Shown here in pieces: positions 1 through 7,436 of a stretch of DNA of 17,628 bases. The first letter of the stretch is position 1. Each line of letters opens with the position of its first letter. Below the pieces are notes generated by a model. It was given only the letters and a program-made list of their open reading frames with translations. It was not told the DNA's origin and searched no databases. The position numbers and the translations under genes were made by a program. This DNA comes from Calidifontimicrobium sp964618555 (GTDB lineage Bacteria > Pseudomonadota > Gammaproteobacteria > Burkholderiales > Burkholderiaceae_C). The DNA is taken from positions 1-17,628 of the forward strand of contig CAZUBF010000070.1 of assembly GCA_964618555.1 (NCBI GenBank), read 5' to 3'.

Positions 1-267
1 GTCGCGGTTGCTGGGCGCCTCTTGATGCTTGAGCATCAGTCGATCGCTGGTCCTTGCATTGGCGGCCCAGCCGAAGCGCGCGGCCGTCGTGAGGCCGCCG
101 TCGGTATCGAGCGCGATGAAACCCAGCGCGCCCATCTCGCGCATCAGCGCACGGTCGAGCACGCGCGTGCGGTCGCGTTCCTGGAACCCCGGCGCGACGC
201 GCTCGGCCGCGAAGCGCCGCGCCTGCTCGGCCAGCGCGCGCAAGTCGTCGTCGAGGTACGGGTTCAT
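1..267 (-). CDS. acyl-CoA dehydrogenase-like protein, N-terminal part (runs off window)
   Basis: The leftward frame opens at the ATG at 265-267 and stays open to base 1, so only 89 codons are visible. A GGGAG element lies about 10 nt upstream of the ATG. Residues 1 to about 51 (MNPYLDDDLRALAEQ onward, through VAPGFQERDRTRVLD to EMGALGFIA) resemble the N-terminal helical domain of acyl-CoA dehydrogenases, especially the cyclohexanecarboxyl-CoA type. These are flavoenzymes that oxidise acyl-CoA thioesters. After GFIA the expected PELPE..GG segment is missing; a different sequence (LDTDGGLTTAARFGW and on) follows, with less GC-biased codons below about base 70. The gene may be rearranged or disrupted, or the edge may be an assembly join. 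It diverges from the MarR gene, a usual arrangement for a regulator and its target. The family call rests on the first 51 residues only. Confidence 0.5.
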   Translation of the reverse strand, partial: MNPYLDDDLRALAEQARRFAAERVAPGFQERDRTRVLDRALMREMGALGFIALDTDGGLTTAARFGWAANARTSDRLMLKHQEAPSNRD

Positions 268-442
268 CGCCTCGGTGGCTCCCGCAGCGCAGTCGCTGCC
301 GGGGGCTGCGTCGACGGGTACACCGCCGCGCCTTCCCCGGCGACCCGAACGAACCACCGCCCATGTCGATGAACCGCGGTCCTTCCGTCCAGACGACCCA
401 TCCCGTCCCCCGTCGCGATGCTTGTGCCGCGCCGCCAGCTAA

Positions 443-468
443 GTCAATATATGGACACAGGATATGAC
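443..468. promoter_or_regulatory. candidate MarR operator and promoter island in the divergent intergenic region
   Basis: The 244-nt gap between the two divergent genes is GC-rich except for an AT-rich island at about 441-470. It holds an imperfect inverted repeat, GTCAATAT (443-450) facing ATATGAC (462-468) across 11 nt. Read on the minus strand, TATATT at 446-451 is a good -10 match for the acyl-CoA dehydrogenase gene, so a repressor bound here would block that promoter. Twofold-symmetric sites of this size are normal for MarR dimers. I saw no convincing -35 on either strand. Confidence 0.4.
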
Positions 469-511
469 GATGCCCCGACGCCCACAAGAGCCCGTCGGCT
501 GAAAGGAACTC

Positions 512-1051
512 ATGAAAACCCTAGACAGTTCCCCCCGCGAGGCACGTCTGGCGCTGGCCAACCGGCTGTTCTTTCGCCTCTATCAATGCGCCAACATGTT
601 GCATAAAACCGGGTCGCGCGCGGTCGAGACCGAGGGGTTGACGACGCAGCAGTGGGCGGTGCTGGGCGCGGTGTCGCGGCCGACGGCGACGCGCGGCATG
701 GGCATCAACGAACTGGCACGTTACCTGATGGTCAGCCGGCAGAACCTGTCCGGGGTCGTCGCGCGCATGGAGCGCGCCGGCCATGTGCAACTCGAGCCGG
801 ATCCGCAGGACCGCCGGTCGCGGCTGGTGCAGCTCACGCCCGCCGGACGCGCGCTGTGGCAGACGCAGGCGCTGCCGAAGATCCATGCGTACTACGCCCA
901 GGTGCTCGACGGCTTCTCGTTCAACGACACCGCGCACGCCCTGCACTACCTGCTGAAGATGCTCGAGAACATGAGGGTCATCGACGACCCCGACGCGCAG
1001 GTCGCCGAAGCCGCCTCGCCGACAGGCGACGCGCGCCGAGCGCACGGCTGA
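512..1051 (+). CDS. MarR-family winged-helix transcriptional regulator
   Basis: This 179-residue protein is slightly long for the family. The dimerisation helices occupy roughly residues 10-50. The helix-turn-helix is at about 64-90 (INELARYLMVSRQNLSGVVA), followed by the wing with the typical DRRSR motif at 100-104 and LTPAGRALW at 108-116. An AAAGGA ribosome-binding site at 502-507 supports the ATG at 512. MarR dimers usually repress neighbouring catabolic or efflux genes and release DNA on binding an aromatic or acyl-CoA ligand. The divergent acyl-CoA dehydrogenase-like gene and the shared AT-rich operator candidate suggest that this one controls that gene, possibly through a CoA-thioester ligand. 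The target and ligand are inferred. About 28 residues at the C-terminus (after VIDDPDAQ) look low-complexity and unstructured. Confidence 0.9.
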   Translation: MKTLDSSPREARLALANRLFFRLYQCANMLHKTGSRAVETEGLTTQQWAVLGAVSRPTATRGMGINELARYLMVSRQNLSGVVARMERAGHVQLEPDPQDRRSRLVQLTPAGRALWQTQALPKIHAYYAQVLDGFSFNDTAHALHYLLKMLENMRVIDDPDAQVAEAASPTGDARRAHG

Positions 1052-1126
1052 ACGGGCTCTGCTTCGCGCGACGCCGACCGCGGCACGGCGCCCGGGCTTC
1101 ACTGTGCCCGCAGTCCGGGGCGCCGA

Positions 1127-1148
1127 CGACCCCCTTGCGCCGGGGTCG
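1127..1148 (+). terminator. possible terminator hairpin between the MarR gene and kup
   Basis: CGACCCC (1127-1133) pairs with GGGGTCG (1142-1148) across an 8-nt loop, 76 nt after the MarR stop and 44 nt before the chosen kup start. There is no T-tract, so it is only a plausible terminator or 5' leader structure. Confidence 0.3.
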
Positions 1149-1191
1149 CCGACGCGTTGCGGCCACGGCACGCCGCACGCTTGTGCCCGGC

Positions 1192-3132
1192 ATGCGGCGC
1201 CGCCAGAATGCCCGGGCGGCGGTCACGGCCGCGCCGCACCCCCGCGTCTTGTCCCGTCCGCGCGCCTCGCGCAAACCCGCCGCCGTCGCCGCCCTCACGC
1301 TGGGCGCGCTCGGCGTCGTCTACGGCGACATCGGCACCAGCCCGCTGTACGCGCTGAAGGAGGTGTTCCACGCAGGCCACGTGCCGGTGACGCCGGCGCA
1401 CGTGCTGGGCATCCTGTCGCTGATCTTCTGGACGATGACGGTCATCGTCTCGATCAAGTACGTGCTGCTGATCCTGCGCGCCGACAACCACGGCGAAGGC
1501 GGACTGATCGCGATGCTCGCGCTGGCCACCAGCGCCGTGGCCGACCGGCCGCGGCTGCGCCGTGCGCTGCTGGTGGTCGGCATGTTCGGCACCGCGGTGT
1601 TCTACGGCGACGGCGTGATCACGCCGGCGATCTCGGTGCTGTCGGCGGTCGAGGGCCTGGAAGTGGCGGCGCCGGCGCTGCACGAGTTCGTCATCCCGGT
1701 CACGCTCGCCGTGCTGACGGCGCTGTTCGCGGTGCAGCGCTTCGGCACCGGCGGCATCGGGCGCTTCTTCGGGCCGGTCACGCTGCTGTGGTTCGTCGCG
1801 CTGATCGCGCTGGGCGCGCCGCAGGTGGTGGCGAACCCGTCGGTGCTCGCCGCGCTGGACCCGCTGCACGCGCTCGCGTTCATCGCCGAGGAACCGCTGG
1901 TGGCCTTCGTCGCGCTCGGCGCGGTGGTGCTGACCGTCACCGGCGGCGAGGCGCTGTACGCCGACCTCGGCCACTTCGGGCGACTGCCGATCCGCCTCGC
2001 CTGGTACGGCCTCGTGATGCCGGCGCTGGTGGTCAACTACTTCGGCCAGGGCGCGCTGCTGCTCGCGCAGCCCGAGGCGGTCGACAACCCGTTCTACCGC
2101 CTCGCGCCCGGGTGGGCGCGGCTGCCGCTGGTGTTCCTGGCCACCGCGGCCACCGTGATCGCGTCGCAGGCGCTGATCACCGCGGCGTTCTCGGTCACCA
2201 AGCAGGCGGTGCAGATGGGGCTGCTGCCGCGCATGCGGCTGCTGCACACCTCGGTGCGCCAGACCGGCCAGATCTACGTCCCGTTCGTCAACTGGGCGCT
2301 GTACGTGTTCATCGTGCTCGCCGTGGTGCTGTTCGGCAGTTCGTCGAAGCTGGCCGCGGCGTACGGCATCGCGGTGACGCTGGACATGACGATCACCACG
2401 GTGATGACGTTCTTCGTGCTGCGCTACGGCTGGAAGTACCCGCTGGCGCTCACCGCCGCGGCCACCGGCGCGTTCCTCGCCGTCGACGTCACCTTCTTCG
2501 CGTCGAACCTGCTCAAGCTGTTCGCCGGCGGCTGGTTCCCGCTGGTCATCGGCGTGGCGATGTTCACGCTGATGCTGACCTGGATGCAGGGCCGTGCGCT
2601 GATGGCCGAGCGGCTGCGCGACGACGCCATCGAGCTGGGCGGCTTCCTCGGCGCGGTGTTCGTCGCGCCGCCGGCGCGCGTGGGTGGCACCGCGGTGTTC
2701 CTCACCGCCGAGCCGGGGCTGGCGCCGAACGCGCTGATGCACAACCTCAAGCACAACAAGGTGCTGCACGCGTACAACCTGTTCGTCACGGTGCGCCACC
2801 ACGAGGTGCCGTGGGTGCCCGTCGGCGAGCGGGTGCAGGCCCGGCCGCTGGGCCACGACTGCTGGCAGCTCACGCTGGACTACGGCTTCAAGGACGACCC
2901 CGACGTGCCCGCCGCGCTCGAGTTGCTGCGCGCCCACGGCGTGCCTCTCGACCCGATGGACACCAGCTACTTCCTGTCGCGCGACATCGTCGTGCCGAGT
3001 GTCGCGCGCGGCATGTCGCTGTGGCGCGAGAAGCTGTTCGTCGCGATGCACCGCAACGCCGCGCGCGCCGCCGACTTCCTGTCGCTGCCGCCGAACCGCG
3101 TCGTCGAGCTGGGCGCGACGGTCCAGATCTGA
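1192..3132 (+). CDS. kup: Kup-type low-affinity potassium uptake protein
   Basis: This is an inner-membrane K+ transporter of the KUP/HAK/KT family (proton-coupled uptake). From the ATG at 1192 it has 646 residues, full length for the family. The first membrane segment carries the signature YGDIGTSPLYALKEVF at about 44-59. Next come DNHGEGGLIAML, FYGDGVITPAISVLSAVEG, VTGGEALYADLGHFG and SVTKQAVQMGLLPR. About twelve hydrophobic segments are followed by a soluble C-terminal domain from about residue 480. The start is uncertain: no good ribosome-binding site precedes the ATG at 1192, and in-frame GTG (1183) and TTG (1249) are alternatives. The TTG start gives 627 residues, closest to well-studied homologues. 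The gene lies between the MarR gene and gshB, with no evident functional link to the regulator. Confidence 0.95.
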   Translation: MRRRQNARAAVTAAPHPRVLSRPRASRKPAAVAALTLGALGVVYGDIGTSPLYALKEVFHAGHVPVTPAHVLGILSLIFWTMTVIVSIKYVLLILRADNHGEGGLIAMLALATSAVADRPRLRRALLVVGMFGTAVFYGDGVITPAISVLSAVEGLEVAAPALHEFVIPVTLAVLTALFAVQRFGTGGIGRFFGPVTLLWFVALIALGAPQVVANPSVLAALDPLHALAFIAEEPLVAFVALGAVVLTVTGGEALYADLGHFGRLPIRLAWYGLVMPALVVNYFGQGALLLAQPEAVDNPFYRLAPGWARLPLVFLATAATVIASQALITAAFSVTKQAVQMGLLPRMRLLHTSVRQTGQIYVPFVNWALYVFIVLAVVLFGSSSKLAAAYGIAVTLDMTITTVMTFFVLRYGWKYPLALTAAATGAFLAVDVTFFASNLLKLFAGGWFPLVIGVAMFTLMLTWMQGRALMAERLRDDAIELGGFLGAVFVAPPARVGGTAVFLTAEPGLAPNALMHNLKHNKVLHAYNLFVTVRHHEVPWVPVGERVQARPLGHDCWQLTLDYGFKDDPDVPAALELLRAHGVPLDPMDTSYFLSRDIVVPSVARGMSLWREKLFVAMHRNAARAADFLSLPPNRVVELGATVQI

Positions 3133-3215
3133 TCGGCGGCGCCGGGGCAGGGCGCGGCAGCGCGGGCGCAACGGTGCCACACTGGCGGCCTCGCCCCCCG
3201 ACCTGCCGCGCCGCC

Positions 3216-4172
3216 GTGAACCTGCTCTTCGTCGCCGACCCGCTCGAAACCTTCAAGCCCCACAAGGACACCACCTTCGCGATGATGCGCGAGGCGGCGT
3301 CGCGCGGGCACACGGTGTGGGCCTGCGAGCCGGCCGACCTGGTGTGGCGCACCGGTTCGCGCGTGGTCGCGCGGCGCGCGCGCGCGATCACGCCCACCGG
3401 CGACGCCAAGGCCTGGTTCGACGTCGTGCAGGAACGCGAACTGGCGCTGGCCGACACCGACGCGGTGCTGATGCGCAAGGACCCGCCGTTCGACAGCGAG
3501 TACTTCTACGCCACGCACCTGCTCGAGCAGGCCGAGCGCGAGGGTGCGTGCGTGATCAACAAGCCGCGCGCGCTGCGCGACCACCCCGAGAAGCTGGCGA
3601 TCATGGAGTTCGCCGACTACATCGGCCCGACGCTGGTCACGCGCGACGCGCGCGCCGTCCGCGCCTTCCACGACGAGCACCGCGACATCATCCTCAAGCC
3701 GCTCGACGGCATGGGCGGCATGGGCATCTTCCGCGTCGGACCCGACGGGCTGAACCTCGGCGCGATCACCGAGACGCTGAACCGCCACGGCGCCGTCACC
3801 GTGATGGCGCAGAAGTACCTCACCGAGATCGTGCACGGCGACAAGCGCGTGATCGTGATCGACGGCGAGCCGGCGCCGTACAGCCTGGCGCGCATCCCGC
3901 AGGGCAGCGAGATCCGCGGCAACCTGGCCGTCGGCGGCAAGGGCGTCGCGCAGCCGCTGAGCGAACGCGACCGCGAGATCGCGCTCGGCGTCGGCCGCGT
4001 GCTGGCGCAGCGCGGCATCGTGTTCGCCGGGCTCGACGTGATCGGCGACTGGCTCACCGAGATCAACGTCACCAGCCCGACCGGCTTCCAGGAGATCGCG
4101 CAGCAGACCGGCTTCGACGCCGCCAAGCCGTTCGTCGACGCGATCGAGCGCGCGGCGGCCGCGCGACGCTGA
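3216..4172 (+). CDS. gshB: glutathione synthetase
   Basis: This ATP-grasp ligase joins gamma-glutamylcysteine and glycine in the second step of glutathione synthesis, in the cytosol. Its 318 residues match the usual length of about 316. The N-terminal domain starts NLLFVADPLETFKPHKDTT. It is followed by LMRKDPPFDSEY (about 85-96) and INKPRALRDHPEKL (about 114-127). The ATP-grasp glycine-rich loop is LKPLDGMGGMGIF at 160-172. Substrate and metal residues lie in RIPQGSEIRGNLAVGG and GLDVIGDWLTEINVTSPTG. The start is a GTG, chosen because the family begins with this strand; no strong ribosome-binding site is visible. The gene sits 83 nt after kup in the same direction, so cotranscription is possible. 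gshA is not in the window. Confidence 0.97.
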   Translation: MNLLFVADPLETFKPHKDTTFAMMREAASRGHTVWACEPADLVWRTGSRVVARRARAITPTGDAKAWFDVVQERELALADTDAVLMRKDPPFDSEYFYATHLLEQAEREGACVINKPRALRDHPEKLAIMEFADYIGPTLVTRDARAVRAFHDEHRDIILKPLDGMGGMGIFRVGPDGLNLGAITETLNRHGAVTVMAQKYLTEIVHGDKRVIVIDGEPAPYSLARIPQGSEIRGNLAVGGKGVAQPLSERDREIALGVGRVLAQRGIVFAGLDVIGDWLTEINVTSPTGFQEIAQQTGFDAAKPFVDAIERAAAARR

Positions 4173-4186
4173 GTGCCGGCCGGCAC
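4173..4186 (+). terminator. perfect palindrome directly after the gshB stop
   Basis: GTGCCGGCCGGCAC is a perfect 14-bp palindrome beginning at the first base after the TGA. Two more inverted repeats follow before the convergent gene ends: GGTGAC (4222-4227) with GTCACC (4240-4245), and CGGCCGA (4261-4267) with TCGGCCG (4286-4292). In a tail-to-tail junction these could end transcription from both sides. None has a T-tract. Confidence 0.4.
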
Positions 4187-4313
4187 CTCGTGCGAACGCG
4201 CCGCCGGGCGACCGGGGCGTCGGTGACCGCCCCGCGTCCGTCACCTGGGCTGGTGCTCGACGGCCGAACCGACGATGGTGGGGGGTCGGCCGCGCACGGC
4301 GCAGCCCCGCGCG

Positions 4314-4721
4314 TCAGACGCGGCGCAGTTGCTCGATCTCGTGCCGGATCTCGGGCGGGAAGCCTTGCCTGCCGCCGCGGCGGTCGAGCAGCAGGTCGTC
4401 GAGCAGCGCGGCGCGCCGCACCGGGTCGCGCCAGGCCTCGGCCAGCGCGTTGGCCACGCGCGGGAACCGCTCGCACAGCCCGCGCGGGCGCAGCGACGGC
4501 GGCAGCGACAGCACCCAGTCGATGGTGTCGCCGCTGAGCGCGCGGTCGGTGGCCTGCGGCTTGCGCCGGCGCCGATCCCAGTAGCCGGGCTCCAGCGTCG
4601 GCGCGCGGCCGACGCCCGCGGGCAACTCGTCGAGCGCGGCGCGCGCCGTCGACAGGTCGGTCGGCTCGAAGTCGATGCTGCCCGGGTCGCCGGAGGCCGG
4701 GTCTTGGGGGCCGCGGTGCAT
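4314..4721 (-). CDS. uncharacterised 135-residue protein
   Basis: I do not recognise a named family. The leftward frame reads 135 residues from the ATG at 4719-4721. It is real-looking: an ordered amino-acid mix, several tryptophans and a clear helix-rich second half, unlike the Arg/Ala-rich out-of-frame translations here. Notable stretches are TLEPGYWDRRRRKPQATDRA (about 42-61), TIDWVLSLPPSLRPRGLCERFP (about 66-87), then RVANALAEAW and a charged end HEIEQLRRV. There is no signal peptide or membrane segment, so it is probably cytosolic. No clear ribosome-binding site precedes the ATG, and the frame stays open upstream, so the start is uncertain. It converges with gshB and diverges from the M16 protease gene. 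I have an uncertified impression that such proteins recur as hypotheticals in Burkholderiales. Confidence 0.72.
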   Translation of the reverse strand: MHRGPQDPASGDPGSIDFEPTDLSTARAALDELPAGVGRAPTLEPGYWDRRRRKPQATDRALSGDTIDWVLSLPPSLRPRGLCERFPRVANALAEAWRDPVRRAALLDDLLLDRRGGRQGFPPEIRHEIEQLRRV

Positions 4722-4841
4722 GACCGTCTGGTGTTGGTGCAGGTCGATGCAGTGTGCGCGCGCACCGACGGCGCGGCAGTGACCGATTTCACGCGCGCCG
4801 CCCGCACCCGCCAAGTCGCGGGGGGCCGCGCGCCGCGCCTG

Positions 4842-4847
4842 CACAAT
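4842..4847 (+). promoter_or_regulatory. -10-like box upstream of the M16 operon
   Basis: CACAAT at 4842-4847, in an otherwise GC-saturated region, resembles the short -10 elements seen close to start codons in this window. It overlaps the upstream in-frame ATG at 4846, which argues for using a later ATG (4903 or 4930) as the protease start. No good -35 was found. Confidence 0.25.
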
Positions 4848-4902
4848 GCGCGCTGCGCCGCACTTGCCGCCGCGCCGCCCGTGCCGCGACCCCCACCCGC
4901 CC

Positions 4903-6207
4903 ATGCCCCGCGCCGCCCAACGGTTGCCGATGCCCGCCGCCCCCCGCCTCGCCGAAACCGTCGTCACGCGCCTGCCCAACGGGGTGCGCGTCGTGCACCT
5001 GTCCACGCCGCAGCACGCCACCGCCTGCGCCAGCGTGTTCGTGCGCAGCGGCAGCGCGCACGAGCCGCGCACGCTCAACGGCATCGGCCACTTCATCGAG
5101 CACATGGCGTTCAAGGGCACGACCACGCGCGACGCCCGGCGCATCAACCTCGACGCCGAGCGCCTCGGCGCCGAGGTGCTGGCGCACACCGACAAGGACC
5201 ACACCGCGTTCCAGATGCGCGGGCTGGCCGAGCACGCGCTCGACTTCGTGCGCATGCTCGGCGACATCGTTCGCCGCCCGACCTTCCCTGCCGACGAGCT
5301 CGAACGCGAGCGCCAGGTGCTGCTGCACGAGTTCGCCGAGGTCGAGGACGACCCGATGGACACCGCGTACCGGCTGTTCGACCACGCCTGCTTCGGCCTG
5401 CACCCCGCCGCGCAGCCGGTGATCGGCACGCGCGGCCACATCGAGCGCATCACGCGCGCCGACCTGCTCGGCTACGTGCAGCGCCAGTACAGCGGCGCCA
5501 ACGTGGTGGTCGGCGTGGCCGCCGACGCCGACCCCGCGGCGGTGCTGCGCGCCGTCGACGCGGCGTTCGGCGACATGGCCGAGGGCACCGCGCACACCGT
5601 CGCGGCGACGCCCTACCGCGGCGACGTGCGCACCCGCGCGCTGGCGGGCAGCAACCAGGCGCACCTGCTGGTCGGCGGCGCGCTGCCGCCGCTGGCCGCC
5701 GACGACGCCACCGGCACCGTGGCCGCCGCGGTGCTCGGCGAAGGCATGAGCTCGCCGCTGCTGCTGCGCCTGCGCGAGCAGCGCGCGCTAGCCTACCACG
5801 CGACCTGCGCCGCCGACGTGCTCGACTTCTGCGGCCAGTTCGTCGTCGAGGCCTCGACCGCACCCGAAGGGCTCGACGACTGCGCGCGCGAGGTCGCCGC
5901 GCTGCTGCACGCGCACGCGCGACGTGTCGACCCGGTGGACCTGGAACGCGCGCAACGCCAGTTGCGCGTGCGCCGGCTGCGCGCCGCCGAGAAGCCGCTG
6001 CAGCGGCTGGAGGACGCCGCGCTCGACCTGTTCACCTTCGGCCGCGTGCGCACGCTCGACGAACAGCTCGCGCGCCTCGACGCGGTCGGCGCCGACGCGG
6101 TGCGCGCGGTGTTCGAGCGGCTGATCGCCGACGGGCTGTCGGCCGCCGCGGTCGGGCAGGTCGGGCGCGCCGCCGGCGAGCGCCTGCGCGGCACGCTGAA
6201 GGGATGA
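4903..6207 (+). CDS. M16-family zinc metalloprotease (pitrilysin/processing-peptidase type)
   Basis: This is a predicted peptidase of about 434 residues, the size of a single M16B subunit with two tandem alpha/beta domains. The inverted zinc motif HFIEH is at 63-67. The third zinc ligand fits Glu143 in LLHEFAEVEDDP, 76 residues after His67 as in the family. The second domain carries LREQRALAYHATCA, the R-x-L-x-Y element of the C-terminal M16 half. Three in-frame ATGs are possible (4846, 4903, 4930). The first overlaps a -10-like box, and none has a clear ribosome-binding site. There is no convincing signal peptide, although many bacterial M16 proteins are exported. Neighbouring M16 genes often come in pairs; here there is only one, so it may act as a homodimer. 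Its stop overlaps the MFS start by 4 nt. The substrate is unknown. Confidence 0.93.
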   Translation: MPRAAQRLPMPAAPRLAETVVTRLPNGVRVVHLSTPQHATACASVFVRSGSAHEPRTLNGIGHFIEHMAFKGTTTRDARRINLDAERLGAEVLAHTDKDHTAFQMRGLAEHALDFVRMLGDIVRRPTFPADELERERQVLLHEFAEVEDDPMDTAYRLFDHACFGLHPAAQPVIGTRGHIERITRADLLGYVQRQYSGANVVVGVAADADPAAVLRAVDAAFGDMAEGTAHTVAATPYRGDVRTRALAGSNQAHLLVGGALPPLAADDATGTVAAAVLGEGMSSPLLLRLREQRALAYHATCAADVLDFCGQFVVEASTAPEGLDDCAREVAALLHAHARRVDPVDLERAQRQLRVRRLRAAEKPLQRLEDAALDLFTFGRVRTLDEQLARLDAVGADAVRAVFERLIADGLSAAAVGQVGRAAGERLRGTLKG

Positions 6208-7436
6208 ACGCCGACGACGCGCACGAGCTGTCGCGGCTGCGCGCGGCGCTGCTGGTCATCGGCGCCGGCGTGTGCGCCGCGCTGCACGTGGGCAAGCTGC
6301 CGCCGGCGGTCGCCGCGCTGCAGCAGGCGCTGGGGCTGTCGCTGGTGCAGGCCGGATTCGCGGTGTCGCTGGTGCAGCTGGCCGGCATGGGGCTGGGCGT
6401 GGCGTTCGGCGCGCTGGCCGACGGGCTGGGGCTGCGGCGCAGCATGCTGCTCGGGCTGGGGCTGCTCGCCGCAGCCAGCGCGCTCGGCGGCGTCGCGCCC
6501 GGCGTGGGCGTGCTGCTGGCCACGCGCGTGCTCGAAGGGCTGGGCTTCCTGCTGGTCGTGCTGCCGGCGCCGGGGCTGGTGCGCCGGCTGGTGCCGCCGC
6601 AGCGGGTGAGCCTGGTGCTCGGGCTGTGGGGGGCGTACATGCCGCTGGCCACGACGCTGGCGCTGCTCGCCGGGCCGCCGTGGATCGCCGCGTTCGGCTG
6701 GCGCAGCTGGTGGTGGCTGCTCGGCGCGGTCACGGCAGCGGCGGCCTTCTCGCTGGCGCGCGGTGTGCCGGCGTCGGTCGACGCGGTCGGCGCGGTCGGC
6801 ACGTCGGCCGCGTCGCCCACGCCGTGGACCGCGCGTCTGGCGCGCACGCTGGGCGCGCGCGGGCCGTGGCTGGTGGCGGTGGCGTTCGCGATGTACTCGG
6901 GCCAGTGGCTGGCGGTGATCGGCTTCCTGCCGACGATCTACACCGCGGCCGGCGTCTCGGGCGCGGCCACCGGCGCGCTCAGCGCACTGGTCGCCGCGGT
7001 GAACATGGCCGGCAACATCGCCGCCGGGCGGCTGCTGCACCGCGGCGTGCGCCAGCCGCGCCTGCTCGCCACCGGCTATGTCGCGATGGCGCTGGCCGCC
7101 GCGCTGGCTTTCGCCGGTGGCGACGCCGCCGTGCCGGCCTGGCTGCGCTACGCTGCGCTGCTCGCGTTCTCGATGCTCGGCGGCATGATCCCGGCGACGC
7201 TGTTCTCGCTGGCGGTGCGCCTGGCGCCTGGCGAGCACACGCTGTCGACCACCGTCGGCTGGGTGCAGCAGTGGTCGTCGTTCGGCCAGTTCGCCGGCCC
7301 GCCGCTGGTGGCCTGGGTCGCCAGCCGCGCCGGCGGCTGGCACTGGACCTGGCTGGCCACGGGCGCGTGCTCGCTCGCCGGGCTGGCGCTGACCGCGGCG
7401 ATCGCCCGCACGCTGCGCCAGCCTGCGAGCGCGTGA
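6204..7436 (+). CDS. major facilitator superfamily transporter
   Basis: This 410-residue inner-membrane protein has about twelve hydrophobic segments. The MFS motif A loop GALADGLGLRR is at about 69-79 between segments 2 and 3. A weaker copy, GRLLHRGVRQPR, falls in the second half. The central loop (about 190-215, rich in Ala/Ser/Thr/Pro) separates the two six-helix halves. The ATG at 6204 overlaps the protease stop as ATGA, giving translational coupling. Overall it resembles the CynX/NimT and general MFS groups, but no substrate can be assigned. It also overlaps the next gene through GTGA, so all three genes are probably expressed together. Confidence 0.93.
   Translation: MNADDAHELSRLRAALLVIGAGVCAALHVGKLPPAVAALQQALGLSLVQAGFAVSLVQLAGMGLGVAFGALADGLGLRRSMLLGLGLLAAASALGGVAPGVGVLLATRVLEGLGFLLVVLPAPGLVRRLVPPQRVSLVLGLWGAYMPLATTLALLAGPPWIAAFGWRSWWWLLGAVTAAAAFSLARGVPASVDAVGAVGTSAASPTPWTARLARTLGARGPWLVAVAFAMYSGQWLAVIGFLPTIYTAAGVSGAATGALSALVAAVNMAGNIAAGRLLHRGVRQPRLLATGYVAMALAAALAFAGGDAAVPAWLRYAALLAFSMLGGMIPATLFSLAVRLAPGEHTLSTTVGWVQQWSSFGQFAGPPLVAWVASRAGGWHWTWLATGACSLAGLALTAAIARTLRQPASA

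Noticed and set aside
1099..3180. 693-codon open frame on the minus strand opposite kup
   Set aside because: Composition is Arg/His/Gln/Asp-rich with no domain; it is a mirror frame of kup in GC-rich DNA.
1104..3215. Long in-frame upstream extension of the gshB frame
   Set aside because: It overlaps kup entirely and reads as an Arg/Ala-rich shadow; the GshB fold starts at the GTG at 3216.
5793..7343. 516-codon minus-strand frame opposite the M16 and MFS genes
   Set aside because: Low-complexity Arg/Gln/His text without motifs; antisense shadow.
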